39,500 nucleotides of DNA, taken from contig JABGQA010000086.1 of NCBI GenBank assembly GCA_018644665.1, forward strand, positions 1 to 39,500, written 5' to 3'. Shown here piece by piece: positions 15,224 to 23,204 of the stretch. Source of the DNA: Candidatus Poribacteria bacterium. Its GTDB lineage: Bacteria > Poribacteria > WGA-4E > GCA-2687025. The translations under genes and the position numbers were made by a program. Within the stretch, counting starts at the first letter, position 1. Every line of letters starts with the position of its first letter. A model generated the notes under the pieces. It ran no database searches and was not told where the DNA came from. It saw only the letters and a program-made list of their open reading frames with translations.

Positions 15224-16441
15224 ATGTCGCCCACACACGGAAGCGCGCGCAGCTTCGAGCGATCCCTCGAATGGCAGAAGCGCGCCGAAGCGGTGATCCT
15301 CGGCGGAGGGCAGGCGCACAAGCGCGCTCAATTGCCGGGCCCGCTCATGATCGAGCGGGGCGAGGGGTGTCGGTTCTGGGACGTGGACGGGTCGGAGTAC
15401 ATCGACTACCTGATGGGCTACGGGCCGGTGGTTCTGGGGTACGCGCATCCGCGTGTGCTGCGGGCGGTGGCCGAGCAGTGCGCGCGGGGGAACGTCTTCA
15501 ATGTGGGACACACGCTGGAGGTCGAACTCGCCGAGAAGCTGGTAGAGATCATCCCCTCCGCGGAACGCGTGACGTTCTGCGTCGGCGGCTCGGACGGCAC
15601 ATCCGGCGTCCTCAAGCTCGCCCGGGCGTACACGGGCCGGGAGAAGATCGTCCGCAGCGGCTACCACGGATGGCACGACTGGTGTCACTCGGAGCGAGGC
15701 GCCCTTCTGGGAACGGCGGCGTACACGCTCTCGATGACCTACAACGACCTCGGCTCGCTGGAGCGTCTGTTCGAGCAGCATCGGGGCGGGATCGCGTGCG
15801 TCATCATGGAGCCGGTCAGCTACGAGGCCCCGCTGCCAGGATACCTCGAAGGCGTTAAGCGGCTGTGCCACGACAACGGCGCGCTGTTCATCCTCGACGA
15901 GGTGAAGACGGGATTCCGCTACGCGCTCGGCGGCGCGCAGGAGCATTTCGGCGTCACGCCCGACCTGTCCGTGTTCAGCAAGGCGATGGGCAACGGCTTC
16001 GGGATATGCGCCATCACGGGATCGGCCGAGGTGATGGACGATGTCGCGGGCGTGTGGGTCGCCGCGACGTTCCACGGCGAGATGTCGCTCGTGGCGGCCG
16101 CGCTGGCGACGATCGCCGAGATCGAGGAGAAGGATGGCATCGCGCACATGTGGCGCCTCGGCGACAAGCTGCTCGACGGCTATCGCGAGATGACCGACCG
16201 TCTGGGTGTCGAAAACGTGCGCCTCGAAGGCGCCGGGCCGATGCCGTTCTTCGGCGTCACCGGCGGCGACGATCGCCTCGACAAGATGCGCAGCGTGTTC
16301 TACCGTGAGACGCTGGACGGCGGGCTGTACCTGCCCGACGGGCACATCTGGTTCCTGTCGCTCGCGCACACGGATGAGGACATCGATCGCACGCTGGAGG
16401 TGTCCGAGGCGGCGCTCAGGAAGGGCATCGCGGCGGCGTGA
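15224..16441 (+). CDS. class III aminotransferase, glutamate-1-semialdehyde aminomutase-like
   Basis: The product has 405 residues. Fold-type I PLP motifs are visible: G-S-D-G-T (phosphate binding), Y-H-G-W-H-D, L-D-E-V-K-T-G-F-R (ring-contacting Asp) and F-S-K-A-M-G-N-G-F with the Schiff-base Lys. The closest family known to me is the HemL-like group, but many such proteins outside heme operons act on other amino ketones, and no other tetrapyrrole gene is nearby. GGAG lies about 10 bases upstream of the ATG. It is the first gene of a tight operon with the 119-residue protein, a PhyH dioxygenase and a methyltransferase, suggesting a role in modifying a small amine. Confidence 0.85.
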   Translation: MSPTHGSARSFERSLEWQKRAEAVILGGGQAHKRAQLPGPLMIERGEGCRFWDVDGSEYIDYLMGYGPVVLGYAHPRVLRAVAEQCARGNVFNVGHTLEVELAEKLVEIIPSAERVTFCVGGSDGTSGVLKLARAYTGREKIVRSGYHGWHDWCHSERGALLGTAAYTLSMTYNDLGSLERLFEQHRGGIACVIMEPVSYEAPLPGYLEGVKRLCHDNGALFILDEVKTGFRYALGGAQEHFGVTPDLSVFSKAMGNGFGICAITGSAEVMDDVAGVWVAATFHGEMSLVAAALATIAEIEEKDGIAHMWRLGDKLLDGYREMTDRLGVENVRLEGAGPMPFFGVTGGDDRLDKMRSVFYRETLDGGLYLPDGHIWFLSLAHTDEDIDRTLEVSEAALRKGIAAA

Positions 16442-16478
16442 CGGGCCGGCTGTTTCACGGACTGTTGGAAGGTTGAGA

Positions 16479-16838
16479 ATGCGCCACGACGTGGCCGAAT
16501 GGATTCGCTCCGCGCGCGAGAAAGTGGGCTCCGACAAGCTCACCGGCGCCGACTTGGACGACCTCGAGGCGCGCCTACGCGAGCCGCGGCAGGTCATCCT
16601 CTACCTCTACTCCAAGTCGACGAACATGCGTTCGGCGGTCGCGAGTTGGGCGTTCTACGACCCCACCGAGCCGCATGGGCCCAAACTCCCCTCCGACGAG
16701 GCCCCATATGCGTCCGTGATGGACGCCGTGGGGGACGGCTGGCGGGTTGTTCAGTTCCCGGTCCCGACGTTGTACGAATACTCCGAACTCGACAATCGCT
16801 ACCTTGGGTACGAGTTCGTGCTTGAGAAATGGACATAG
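16479..16838 (+). CDS. hypothetical protein, 119 residues
   Basis: This is a soluble protein without signal or membrane segment. It begins after GGAAGG (upstream of the ATG) and ends 9 bases before the next gene. Visible stretches are A-D-L-D-D-L-E-A-R-L, V-I-L-Y-L-Y-S-K-S-T and, near the end, G-W-R-V-V-Q-F-P-V-P-T-L-Y-E-Y and Y-L-G-Y-E-F-V-L-E-K-W. The many conserved-looking aromatics suggest a small alpha/beta domain, but I do not recognise it. Its position inside the aminotransferase/PhyH operon is the only functional hint. The long open frame upstream overlaps the aminotransferase and is not used. Confidence 0.65.
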   Translation: MRHDVAEWIRSAREKVGSDKLTGADLDDLEARLREPRQVILYLYSKSTNMRSAVASWAFYDPTEPHGPKLPSDEAPYASVMDAVGDGWRVVQFPVPTLYEYSELDNRYLGYEFVLEKWT

Positions 16839-16847
16839 GAGGCGTCG

Positions 16848-17624
16848 ATGGCAGACGCGCGACCGACCATGACCGACGCGGACGTCATGCAGTTCATCCT
16901 CGACGGATACGTGGCGCTGGAGGGGATCGTCGCGGACGACTTCAACCGAAGCTGTGACGACCTGCCCGCTGGCGGCTCGAACGACTTCATACAGTCGGAC
17001 GAGTACATCGAGCAGGTGTTGATGCTGCCGGAGGTCGCGGGAGTGGCGCGCTCGCTCCTGGGCGAGGGCTTCGAACTCCCCACCATCGGGCACCACCACC
17101 TGTATGAGGCGCCGCACGTAGGTCAGACCTGGCACACGGATGGCCTGTCCGGGGACGGCTACGACGTGACCACGCTGCAGTGCTTCTACTACCCGCAGCA
17201 CGTCGATATCGAGGACGGCCCGACGATGATCCTCCCGGGTTCGCACCATCGCGTTGTCGACCGGGAGGCGATCGCGCACTACGGCGATATACGCGGACAG
17301 AAGTCGCTCACCGTTCCCGCGGGGACCGTGGTGCTGACGCGGTTCGGCCTGTGGCACAAGGCGGGGCCGAAGGTGAACGACCGACGCCGCGGCATGGTCA
17401 AGTGGAGCTACCGACGCAACGCGAAGCCACGTCGGGATTGGCTCGTCGAATCCGACGAGATCCCGACGTACAGGAATCGCGGCAGGCAGGCGTACCACAC
17501 GGAGGTCGAAGCGTACCGCGAGTGGAGGCGTTGCGCGCACACCTGGGAGTGGATGTGCGGCCTCGATCCCGTCGTGACACCACCGACGACCGGAGCGCGG
17601 CCCAAGCACGCGCGGCTGTGCTGA
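16848..17624 (+). CDS. phytanoyl-CoA dioxygenase (PhyH) family protein
   Basis: The product has 258 residues. The Fe(II)/2-oxoglutarate site is complete: H96-T-D98 in T-W-H-T-D-G and the distal H170 in G-L-W-H-K, with R180/R181 placed to bind 2-oxoglutarate. D-G-P-T-M-I-L-P-G-S-H-H is the typical central strand. PhyH proteins hydroxylate or otherwise oxidise small molecules; the substrate is unknown. AGGAGG sits about 5 bases before the ATG, and the preceding gene ends 9 bases upstream, so the two are co-transcribed. The downstream methyltransferase begins about 50 bases on. Confidence 0.85.
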   Translation: MADARPTMTDADVMQFILDGYVALEGIVADDFNRSCDDLPAGGSNDFIQSDEYIEQVLMLPEVAGVARSLLGEGFELPTIGHHHLYEAPHVGQTWHTDGLSGDGYDVTTLQCFYYPQHVDIEDGPTMILPGSHHRVVDREAIAHYGDIRGQKSLTVPAGTVVLTRFGLWHKAGPKVNDRRRGMVKWSYRRNAKPRRDWLVESDEIPTYRNRGRQAYHTEVEAYREWRRCAHTWEWMCGLDPVVTPPTTGARPKHARLC

Positions 17625-17673
17625 TCGCGGCGCCGTCGCTCGCTGCCCGCCCCAGGCCGCGAACAGGGTGACA

Positions 17674-18435
17674 ATGCGCGTCTCTGCACGCGACATCGAG
17701 CGCGCCTGGGACGCCCTCGGCACGCTGCGAGGGTGGGACTTCAGCAAGGTGCGCGACGCGCGAGGCCCCACGCCGTGGGACTACGACGACGTTGTGCGGG
17801 CGCATCTGCGACCGGAACACCGCGTGCTCGACGTCGGCACGGGAGGCGGCGAGCGATTCATCGGCTTGGCGTCCGAATTCCGCCATGGAGTCGGGGTAGA
17901 CGCCGCCAGGTCCATGCTCGGTACCGCGCGTGACAACGCATCCCGCGCTGGCGCCCACGAGATGACCTTCGCCCTGATGGATGCCGCCGCGCTGGCGTTC
18001 GGGGAGGCGTCCTTCGACGTCGTGCTGACGCGCCACGTCCAGATCCACGAGGAGCAGATCGCGCGGGTTCTGCGACCCGGCGGCCTGTTCATCACGCAGG
18101 AGGTCGGCTACGACAATACGCTGAACATCTGGCCTGCCTTTGGCTGGGACCGGGAGGCGTGGGGCTGGGACACGGACACCGTGCTCGCCGCGCTGGTCCC
18201 TCGCCTACGGGACGCCGGCTTCCATATCCGCACGCAATGCGAATACGACGTGCCCTACATGTTCCTCGATCTCGAGTCGTTTCTGTTCTGGATCAGGAGC
18301 GTGCCGTTCCCGGAGGAAGTTACGCTCGATGCGCATGGGGATGCGCTGTTGCGCTTCGTGCGTGACAACTCCTCGGCCGACGGCATCCACACGAACGAGC
18401 AGCGCATTCTCGTCGTAGCCGAGAAGGTCGCGTAG
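17674..18435 (+). CDS. SAM-dependent methyltransferase
   Basis: The product has 253 residues from ATG 17674; an in-frame GTG at 17668 is an alternative. Motif I is V-L-D-V-G-T-G-G-G, followed by G-V-D-A-A-R, F-D-V-V-L-T-R-H and V-L-R-P-G-G-L-F-I. The C-terminal half (E-S-F-L-F-W-I-R-S-V-P-F-P) resembles methyltransferases of the ubiquinone/menaquinone-like small-molecule group. It is the last gene of the plus-strand operon starting at 15224 and converges with the GNAT gene ending at 18492. Confidence 0.8.
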   Translation: MRVSARDIERAWDALGTLRGWDFSKVRDARGPTPWDYDDVVRAHLRPEHRVLDVGTGGGERFIGLASEFRHGVGVDAARSMLGTARDNASRAGAHEMTFALMDAAALAFGEASFDVVLTRHVQIHEEQIARVLRPGGLFITQEVGYDNTLNIWPAFGWDREAWGWDTDTVLAALVPRLRDAGFHIRTQCEYDVPYMFLDLESFLFWIRSVPFPEEVTLDAHGDALLRFVRDNSSADGIHTNEQRILVVAEKVA

Positions 18436-18491
18436 GTGTACGCGGGACGCGTCGGCCGCTACGACGCAGCCTCACGCAGCCCAGGCGGGGC

Positions 18492-18983
18492 CTACAGTTC
18501 CCGATGGTAAGTCACGCTGGGGAGTTCGGCGCCGAAGCCTACCTTCTCGTACGCGCGGCGCGCGGGAGCATGTGATGGGTCGCCACCTGTGGTGACGCGC
18601 GCGTAACGCATCCCGGCCGCGCGCATGCGGTCTAGGGTGGCTTCGTACAGTTGGGTGGCGATGCCGCGACCCTGGTATTCCGGCCGCACGGCGTTGTTCC
18701 CGATGACGCCCAGCGGCGCCGCGTGCAGGTAGTACGACACGAAGCCCACCACAACATCGCCGACGGTCGCGATGAGCACGCTGCCACGCGTGTCGTCCTC
18801 GCACGCCTGTCGGACCTGGCGCGCCTTCTCGGCTTCCCAGTCTGTGTGCAGATGCGCGAACAGTTCGGCGCCGAGGGTTTCGCGGGAGTGCGCGTAGATC
18901 GGCTGCCACGCCTCGACAGCAATCTCGGCGACGACATCCGCGTCCGAAGCGTCGCCGTCCCGTATCACGACATCCGGGCTCAC
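18492..18983 (-). CDS. GNAT-family N-acetyltransferase
   Basis: The product has 163 residues. Motif A is V-R-P-E-Y-Q-G-R-G-I-A-T-Q-L, the acetyl-CoA pyrophosphate loop, preceded by the strand V-V-V-G-F-V-S and followed by A-R-R-A-Y-E-K-V-G-F. The start is GTG 18983, which overlaps the stop of the upstream DUF5916 gene in GTGA, indicating translational coupling. The open frame continues upstream inside the DUF5916 gene but carries no GNAT sequence. The acceptor substrate is unknown. Confidence 0.8.
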   Translation of the reverse strand: MSPDVVIRDGDASDADVVAEIAVEAWQPIYAHSRETLGAELFAHLHTDWEAEKARQVRQACEDDTRGSVLIATVGDVVVGFVSYYLHAAPLGVIGNNAVRPEYQGRGIATQLYEATLDRMRAAGMRYARVTTGGDPSHAPARRAYEKVGFGAELPSVTYHREL

Positions 18984-21160
18984 GGGTTCCACCAGTACGT
19001 CAGCTTCGCGACGAGCGCGGAATCCACCAGCTCGATACTGTCGCCGCTGTGATCCCACGAGCGGTTGAAGGCCAGGAACAGGTTGCTGCCCGGCCGGTAG
19101 AGGAAGCTGAGTAGGAAGTTCATCGTGATGACCTCGGCGTCGCTGTTCCACTGCGTGAACAGCTTCGTCACGAGGTCGGGCACGAACGCGTAGTCGATGC
19201 GCGTTGCGAGGATGTTCGCGTTGAACTCCCCTGCCGGAAGGTCGATGTGATCGAACCGGTACCGGCCCTCGACGTTGAAGCGGCCGCTCGGTCGGAAGGA
19301 CAATTCGCCGCCGATCCCGCTTCGCGAGCCGTCGAAGAAGCCGCCACCACCGCCGGAGATCTCCACGGACACCATCTTCGCCTCGTCGGTTTCCGCCCGC
19401 ACGTTCAGCGTGCGGAAGCTGTACGACCCGACAGGGATGAAGATGCCGTCGCGTATCTCGAACTCCTCGTCGAGGTACTCCGTGCTGTCCGACCCGAAGA
19501 ACGCGAAGCTCCCACCGGACGCGCGCTCGAACCAACTCACGACCTCGAAGCTACGCGTCAGCAGCTTGCCGTCGCGATCGTACGTGTAGTCGACCTCGGG
19601 CCCGAACCACCATCGACGCAGCCCGAACGACTTCAGGCGCGGCGTATACCGCGCTTCGCCGGTCAAGCGGCGGACGTTGTCTCGCCGCACGAACCCCACG
19701 GCCGGCTCGAAGTCATCTTCGATGTCGCTGTATGTCGCTTCGAGGCGGTAGTCCTCGTTGGACCATCCGCCGCCGAGATACGCAGCGTCGCTCTGCGAGT
19801 TGAGGACGCTGTCCGACGTGCGCGCCCAGAGCGCGCGGAAGTCCATGCTGCTCGTCGGTCGGTAGAGGAAGTCGACGCCGCCCGCGCGGTTGTGCGACAC
19901 GTCGTCCTGCCGGTTCACGGCGATGAAGCCGACACTCGACTGCGCCAGCACGTCGCGCTTGGCGCGGAGCACCGTGAAGTTCCGTCGCGGGACGAGCCCC
20001 ACGTCCTCGACCTGCGCCGAGTCTGTCGTGACGTTCAGAACGCCCGCGCTGTACGGGCCCACCTTGCCGCTCAGCTTCCCACCGAGGATGAGCGGGATGC
20101 TGTCGCCCTCCTCCAAGCCGATCCGACGGCTATAGAACAGCAGCAACGGCGGAGGCCGACGGAAGCTCGTCCGAGGAATGCCGAAGTCGAACAGCCCGGC
20201 GCCTTCGAGGAAGAACGGGCGCTTCTCTGGGAAGAACAGGCTGAAGCGGGTGAGATTCACCTGCTCCTCGTCCGCCTCGACCTGCGCGAAATCCGTGTTG
20301 TACGTGACGTCCGCCGTGATGTTGGGCGTGACGCCGTACTTGGCGTCGAACCCAATCTCGAACGCCCCGGTCTGGTCTTCATCCTCGGCTTGCGTGAGGC
20401 CGGGGAGGGCGTAGGGCAAGAACTCCACGTTGGGGCCTGTCGCGATGCCCTCTATGCCTTGCAGTTGGCCCAAGCGCGAACTCTGGTAGTGCGCGGAGAA
20501 CCCGTCCGCCTGGCGGAGAGGAATCCACGAGGCTTCCTCCTGCTTCCGCCGGACGCCGCGGCCGACGTTCACCCCCCAGACCATCGCGCCGTTCTGCTTG
20601 TAGCGCAGTTGACCGAACGGGATGGCGATCTCCGCCGTCCACTTGTCGTCGTCCAGTGACGTCTGCGCCTCCCACACGGCGTTCCAGTTTTCGTTGCGGG
20701 TGTCGCCGTTGTCGGTGACGGCGCTGTCCTGCCGCGTCCCGAGGGGGTTCACGCGGAAGAAGAACCCGCTGCGCCTGTCGTTGTAGGTGTCGAGCATGAT
20801 GTAGACGTTGTCGTTCTCGTGCAGCCGGGCGTCGCGCCGCATCTCGTTGGCGACGATGCGGTCCATTTCGCTCTCGTAGCACGTGAAGCCGAAGTAGAGG
20901 TGCTTCGCGTCGTAGAGGATGCGCACCTCGGTCGACTCGGTGCCGGGCAGGCCCTCGTCGGGCTCGAACTGGGTCATGCCTGTCAGCGGCTCGGCGGAGT
21001 TCCAGTCGGCCTCGTTCAGGCGACCGTCCACCTCGATGGCGGTCTGCGTTGGGTAGGCGTGGGCGATGTACCGGTCCCAAATCGACTCGGCGGCCTCATC
21101 GGCCCCGGCGGCCGATACGAGCGTCAGCAGGCAAGCTGTAAAAACGAGCATATCGCGCAT
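18980..21160 (-). CDS. DUF5916-type protein: signal peptide, CBM9-like domain, outer-membrane barrel-like C-terminus
   Basis: The product has 726 residues. A signal peptide (M-R-D-M-L-V-F-T-A-C-L-L-T-L-V-S-A-A-G-A) precedes a CBM9-like sugar-binding domain (I-E-V-D-G-R-L-N-E-A-D-W, then L-Y-F-G-F-T-C-Y and W-T-A-E-I-A-I-P-F). The remainder has the hallmarks of the DUF5916 family: V-T-P-N-I-T-A-D-V-T-Y-N-T-D-F-A-Q-V-E-A-D, F-F-P-E-K-R-P-F-F-L-E-G and many alternating beta strands ending L-T-Y-W-W-N-P, like a porin end. It is probably an outer-membrane protein that binds or passes glycans, which implies a two-membrane cell. It is translationally coupled to a GNAT. Confidence 0.85.
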   Translation of the reverse strand: MRDMLVFTACLLTLVSAAGADEAAESIWDRYIAHAYPTQTAIEVDGRLNEADWNSAEPLTGMTQFEPDEGLPGTESTEVRILYDAKHLYFGFTCYESEMDRIVANEMRRDARLHENDNVYIMLDTYNDRRSGFFFRVNPLGTRQDSAVTDNGDTRNENWNAVWEAQTSLDDDKWTAEIAIPFGQLRYKQNGAMVWGVNVGRGVRRKQEEASWIPLRQADGFSAHYQSSRLGQLQGIEGIATGPNVEFLPYALPGLTQAEDEDQTGAFEIGFDAKYGVTPNITADVTYNTDFAQVEADEEQVNLTRFSLFFPEKRPFFLEGAGLFDFGIPRTSFRRPPPLLLFYSRRIGLEEGDSIPLILGGKLSGKVGPYSAGVLNVTTDSAQVEDVGLVPRRNFTVLRAKRDVLAQSSVGFIAVNRQDDVSHNRAGGVDFLYRPTSSMDFRALWARTSDSVLNSQSDAAYLGGGWSNEDYRLEATYSDIEDDFEPAVGFVRRDNVRRLTGEARYTPRLKSFGLRRWWFGPEVDYTYDRDGKLLTRSFEVVSWFERASGGSFAFFGSDSTEYLDEEFEIRDGIFIPVGSYSFRTLNVRAETDEAKMVSVEISGGGGGFFDGSRSGIGGELSFRPSGRFNVEGRYRFDHIDLPAGEFNANILATRIDYAFVPDLVTKLFTQWNSDAEVITMNFLLSFLYRPGSNLFLAFNRSWDHSGDSIELVDSALVAKLTYWWNP

Positions 21161-21305
21161 GTGTCCGATCGACCCCTCCAGCGGCTTACGACGGCGCCAA
21201 GTCTCGCATCATGCTACGCGGGGTCTACGGACGCAACGCGGCGTCAGGCTATTCTGTGAGGGACGCGGTGAGGAACCCGGAACTACAGATCGGTAGGAGA
21301 AACCG

Positions 21306-22025
21306 ATGAGAACTCGTGAAGTTGCGGCTATCGCGGGCGCCATGCTGTTGGCTTGGACGACGGCGCACGCGGGTCTGGTTGGGCATTGGCCCCTGGACGA
21401 TTCCGGCCTAGAGGCCGAGGACATCACCGGCAACGGCCACACCGGCACGCTACAAGGTGGCGTTGAGTGGGTGTCGGGGCAGTTCGGTGGGGCGGCGCTG
21501 TTCGACGGTACCGGACAGATCCAGGTGGCCTCGACGCCGATGCTGGAAGTGGAGGAACTCACGGGGACGATGTGGATCTCGTTCTTCGACGTCGACCCGC
21601 CGAGGCAGGACTTCTTCTCGAAGAACGACCGGTTCGCGCTGTCGCTGCATGAGGCCGGCAACGACTTCAAGGTCTACCCGATCGTGAAGGTCGGGGCAGA
21701 TTGGTTCGTGGCGCCCGGGAACGTGGTCATCGAGCCGGACGTGTGGCATCACGTCGCGATGGTGTACGACGGGGACGGCTCGACGACTTACCTCGACGGC
21801 GTGCTCGACGCTGAGACGCCCGGCGGAGGCACGCTCGACTGGGTCGGCGGCCTTCTCACGTTCGGCACGTTCGAGGCCCGCTACCTGAAGGGGTCCATGG
21901 ACGAGATCAAGTACTACGACACCGCGTTGACCGAGGGCGAGGTGATCGAAGACATGAACGCGGGACTCGCCGTCGAAGCGGAGCACAAGGCGACGATGAC
22001 ATGGGCGTCCCTCAAGGCGCGCTAG
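21306..22025 (+). CDS. secreted LamG/concanavalin-like protein with TW-L-K tail
   Basis: The product has 239 residues. It has a signal peptide ending in A-H-A near residue 22, then a LamG-like jelly roll (G-L-V-G-H-W-P-L-D-D, I-T-G-N-G-H-T-G, F-D-G-T-G-Q-I, V-W-H-H-V-A-M-V-Y-D-G, G-S-M-D-E-I-K-Y-Y). These domains bind glycans or glycoproteins outside the cell. After the jelly roll, the chain ends E-H-K-A-T-M-T-W-A-S-L-K-A-R, a tail also found on the proteins at 30249 and 32619. GGTAGGAGAAACCG lies directly before the ATG. It is divergent from the DUF5916 gene. Confidence 0.8.
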   Translation: MRTREVAAIAGAMLLAWTTAHAGLVGHWPLDDSGLEAEDITGNGHTGTLQGGVEWVSGQFGGAALFDGTGQIQVASTPMLEVEELTGTMWISFFDVDPPRQDFFSKNDRFALSLHEAGNDFKVYPIVKVGADWFVAPGNVVIEPDVWHHVAMVYDGDGSTTYLDGVLDAETPGGGTLDWVGGLLTFGTFEARYLKGSMDEIKYYDTALTEGEVIEDMNAGLAVEAEHKATMTWASLKAR

Positions 22026-22073
22026 GCCGCGGTACGCACTGTTAGGAGGCCGTTTGCTAGCTGGGCGTGCGCG

Positions 22074-22871
22074 CTACTCCGACGGTAGCGTCGTGCGCCC
22101 CGTACGCCTCGGCGGCTCGTACAACGCGGCCTCCGCGGGTGTTGGATCGGCGATGGGACACTCCGCGTGCGGGGATCCCCACGACAGATACCCCGGCGAA
22201 TACTTGAACAGCACCGAGCGCCGTTCGCGGTCGTCCGGTTCCCAGGGCAACGTCCCGTGGACGAGCGCCTCGTTGAAGATCACCAGCGACCCCGCGCCCG
22301 CCACCAACTGCTCGACGCAGCCGAGGTCGTCCTCGAGCGCCACGACGCTCCGCGGCGGTCGGTAGTTCGACTTGTGGCTGCCCGGCACGCACGCGAACCC
22401 GCCGTCGCCCGGCCTCACCTCGGTCAGTTGCCACGCGGCCACGCACAGCCCGACCTCCATCCGCCCGTGTCGGAAGTTGTGGTACTGGCTCGGGTCGTGC
22501 GTTGTGCCGCCGTGTAGCCAGTGGCCTTCGGTGCCGCGCTTCATGCGGATCAGGCCGGGTCCGTGGTCGAGGCGGAACCCCGGCCCGAGTATCTCGTTGA
22601 ACACGTCGATCAGGCGCTCGTGGGCGAACATCCGTCGGAACGGCTCGCACCACGGGCGGTCGAAGGTGAGAGGGTTCTGCTGGAATTCACCGCGCCCATC
22701 CTCCCGGCGCAACTCGTCCGAATCCTGCGCCAGCCCTGCCGGTCGGTTGCGGATGAGATGCTCGTGAGTCTCGACCGCTTCGTTCGCGAGCGCGACTTCG
22801 TCCTTCGTGAGCACGTCCGGGAGCACGTGGTACCCCCGCAGGTCGAACAGGAACTTCTCGCTATCCGTCAT
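22074..22871 (-). CDS. PhyH-family protein with H-x-G in place of H-x-D
   Basis: The product has 265 residues from ATG 22871, which has GGGGAGG just upstream. The family motifs are G-D-G-G-F-A-C-V-P-G-S-H-K and the distal His in E-A-L-V-H205-G, with R217/R218 for 2-oxoglutarate. At the proximal site the sequence is G-H-W-L-H120-G-G122, where a dioxygenase would normally have H-x-D. Loss of the carboxylate is known from 2-oxoglutarate halogenases, though D126 nearby could substitute. A long initial part (R-G-Y-H-V-L-P-D-V-L-T) is typical of PhyH. The function is unknown. The 333 bases between this gene and the next (22872-23204) show no gene and should hold both divergent promoters. Confidence 0.8.
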   Translation of the reverse strand: MTDSEKFLFDLRGYHVLPDVLTKDEVALANEAVETHEHLIRNRPAGLAQDSDELRREDGRGEFQQNPLTFDRPWCEPFRRMFAHERLIDVFNEILGPGFRLDHGPGLIRMKRGTEGHWLHGGTTHDPSQYHNFRHGRMEVGLCVAAWQLTEVRPGDGGFACVPGSHKSNYRPPRSVVALEDDLGCVEQLVAGAGSLVIFNEALVHGTLPWEPDDRERRSVLFKYSPGYLSWGSPHAECPIADPTPAEAALYEPPRRTGRTTLPSE

Positions 22872-23204
22872 TGCCTCCCCTTCCCTGCCTGAATCGGTGG
22901 CACTTTGCCGCCTACGGGCGTGAGACGCAATGGCCGGCCAGGTCGCCACGGCTCCGGGCGATGCCAGATACGCGCTCTGGGCGTGGCGCATGTCACGACT
23001 GCACTGCATCGGGAGTCGCGAGTCGCAGACCGAACCTAAGGCGTCTCACACGCGGACGAGCCCGCCAGCGTCGGCGCCATTTCGCGCGACAGGGCCACGC
23101 CGGGCGCTTGGCGCCACGCCCGGTGTGGTCTACTGTTGAGGCGCCCACGCATCGCGTCGCAAAAGCCTGCCCGTGCCATCTTCGCGCCCGGATGACCGCC
23201 GAGA

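Noticed and set aside
15071..16597. A 508-codon minus-strand open frame
   Set aside because: It is antisense to the class III aminotransferase, which has clear PLP motifs; the minus frame has none.
18984..19535. N-terminal extension of the GNAT frame
   Set aside because: It is a shadow of the DUF5916 gene; GNAT homology starts only at about 18970, matching the GTG at 18983.
19247..20659. A 470-codon plus-strand open frame
   Set aside because: It is the antisense shadow of the DUF5916 gene, Arg/Val/Glu-rich with no motif, as expected in GC-rich DNA.
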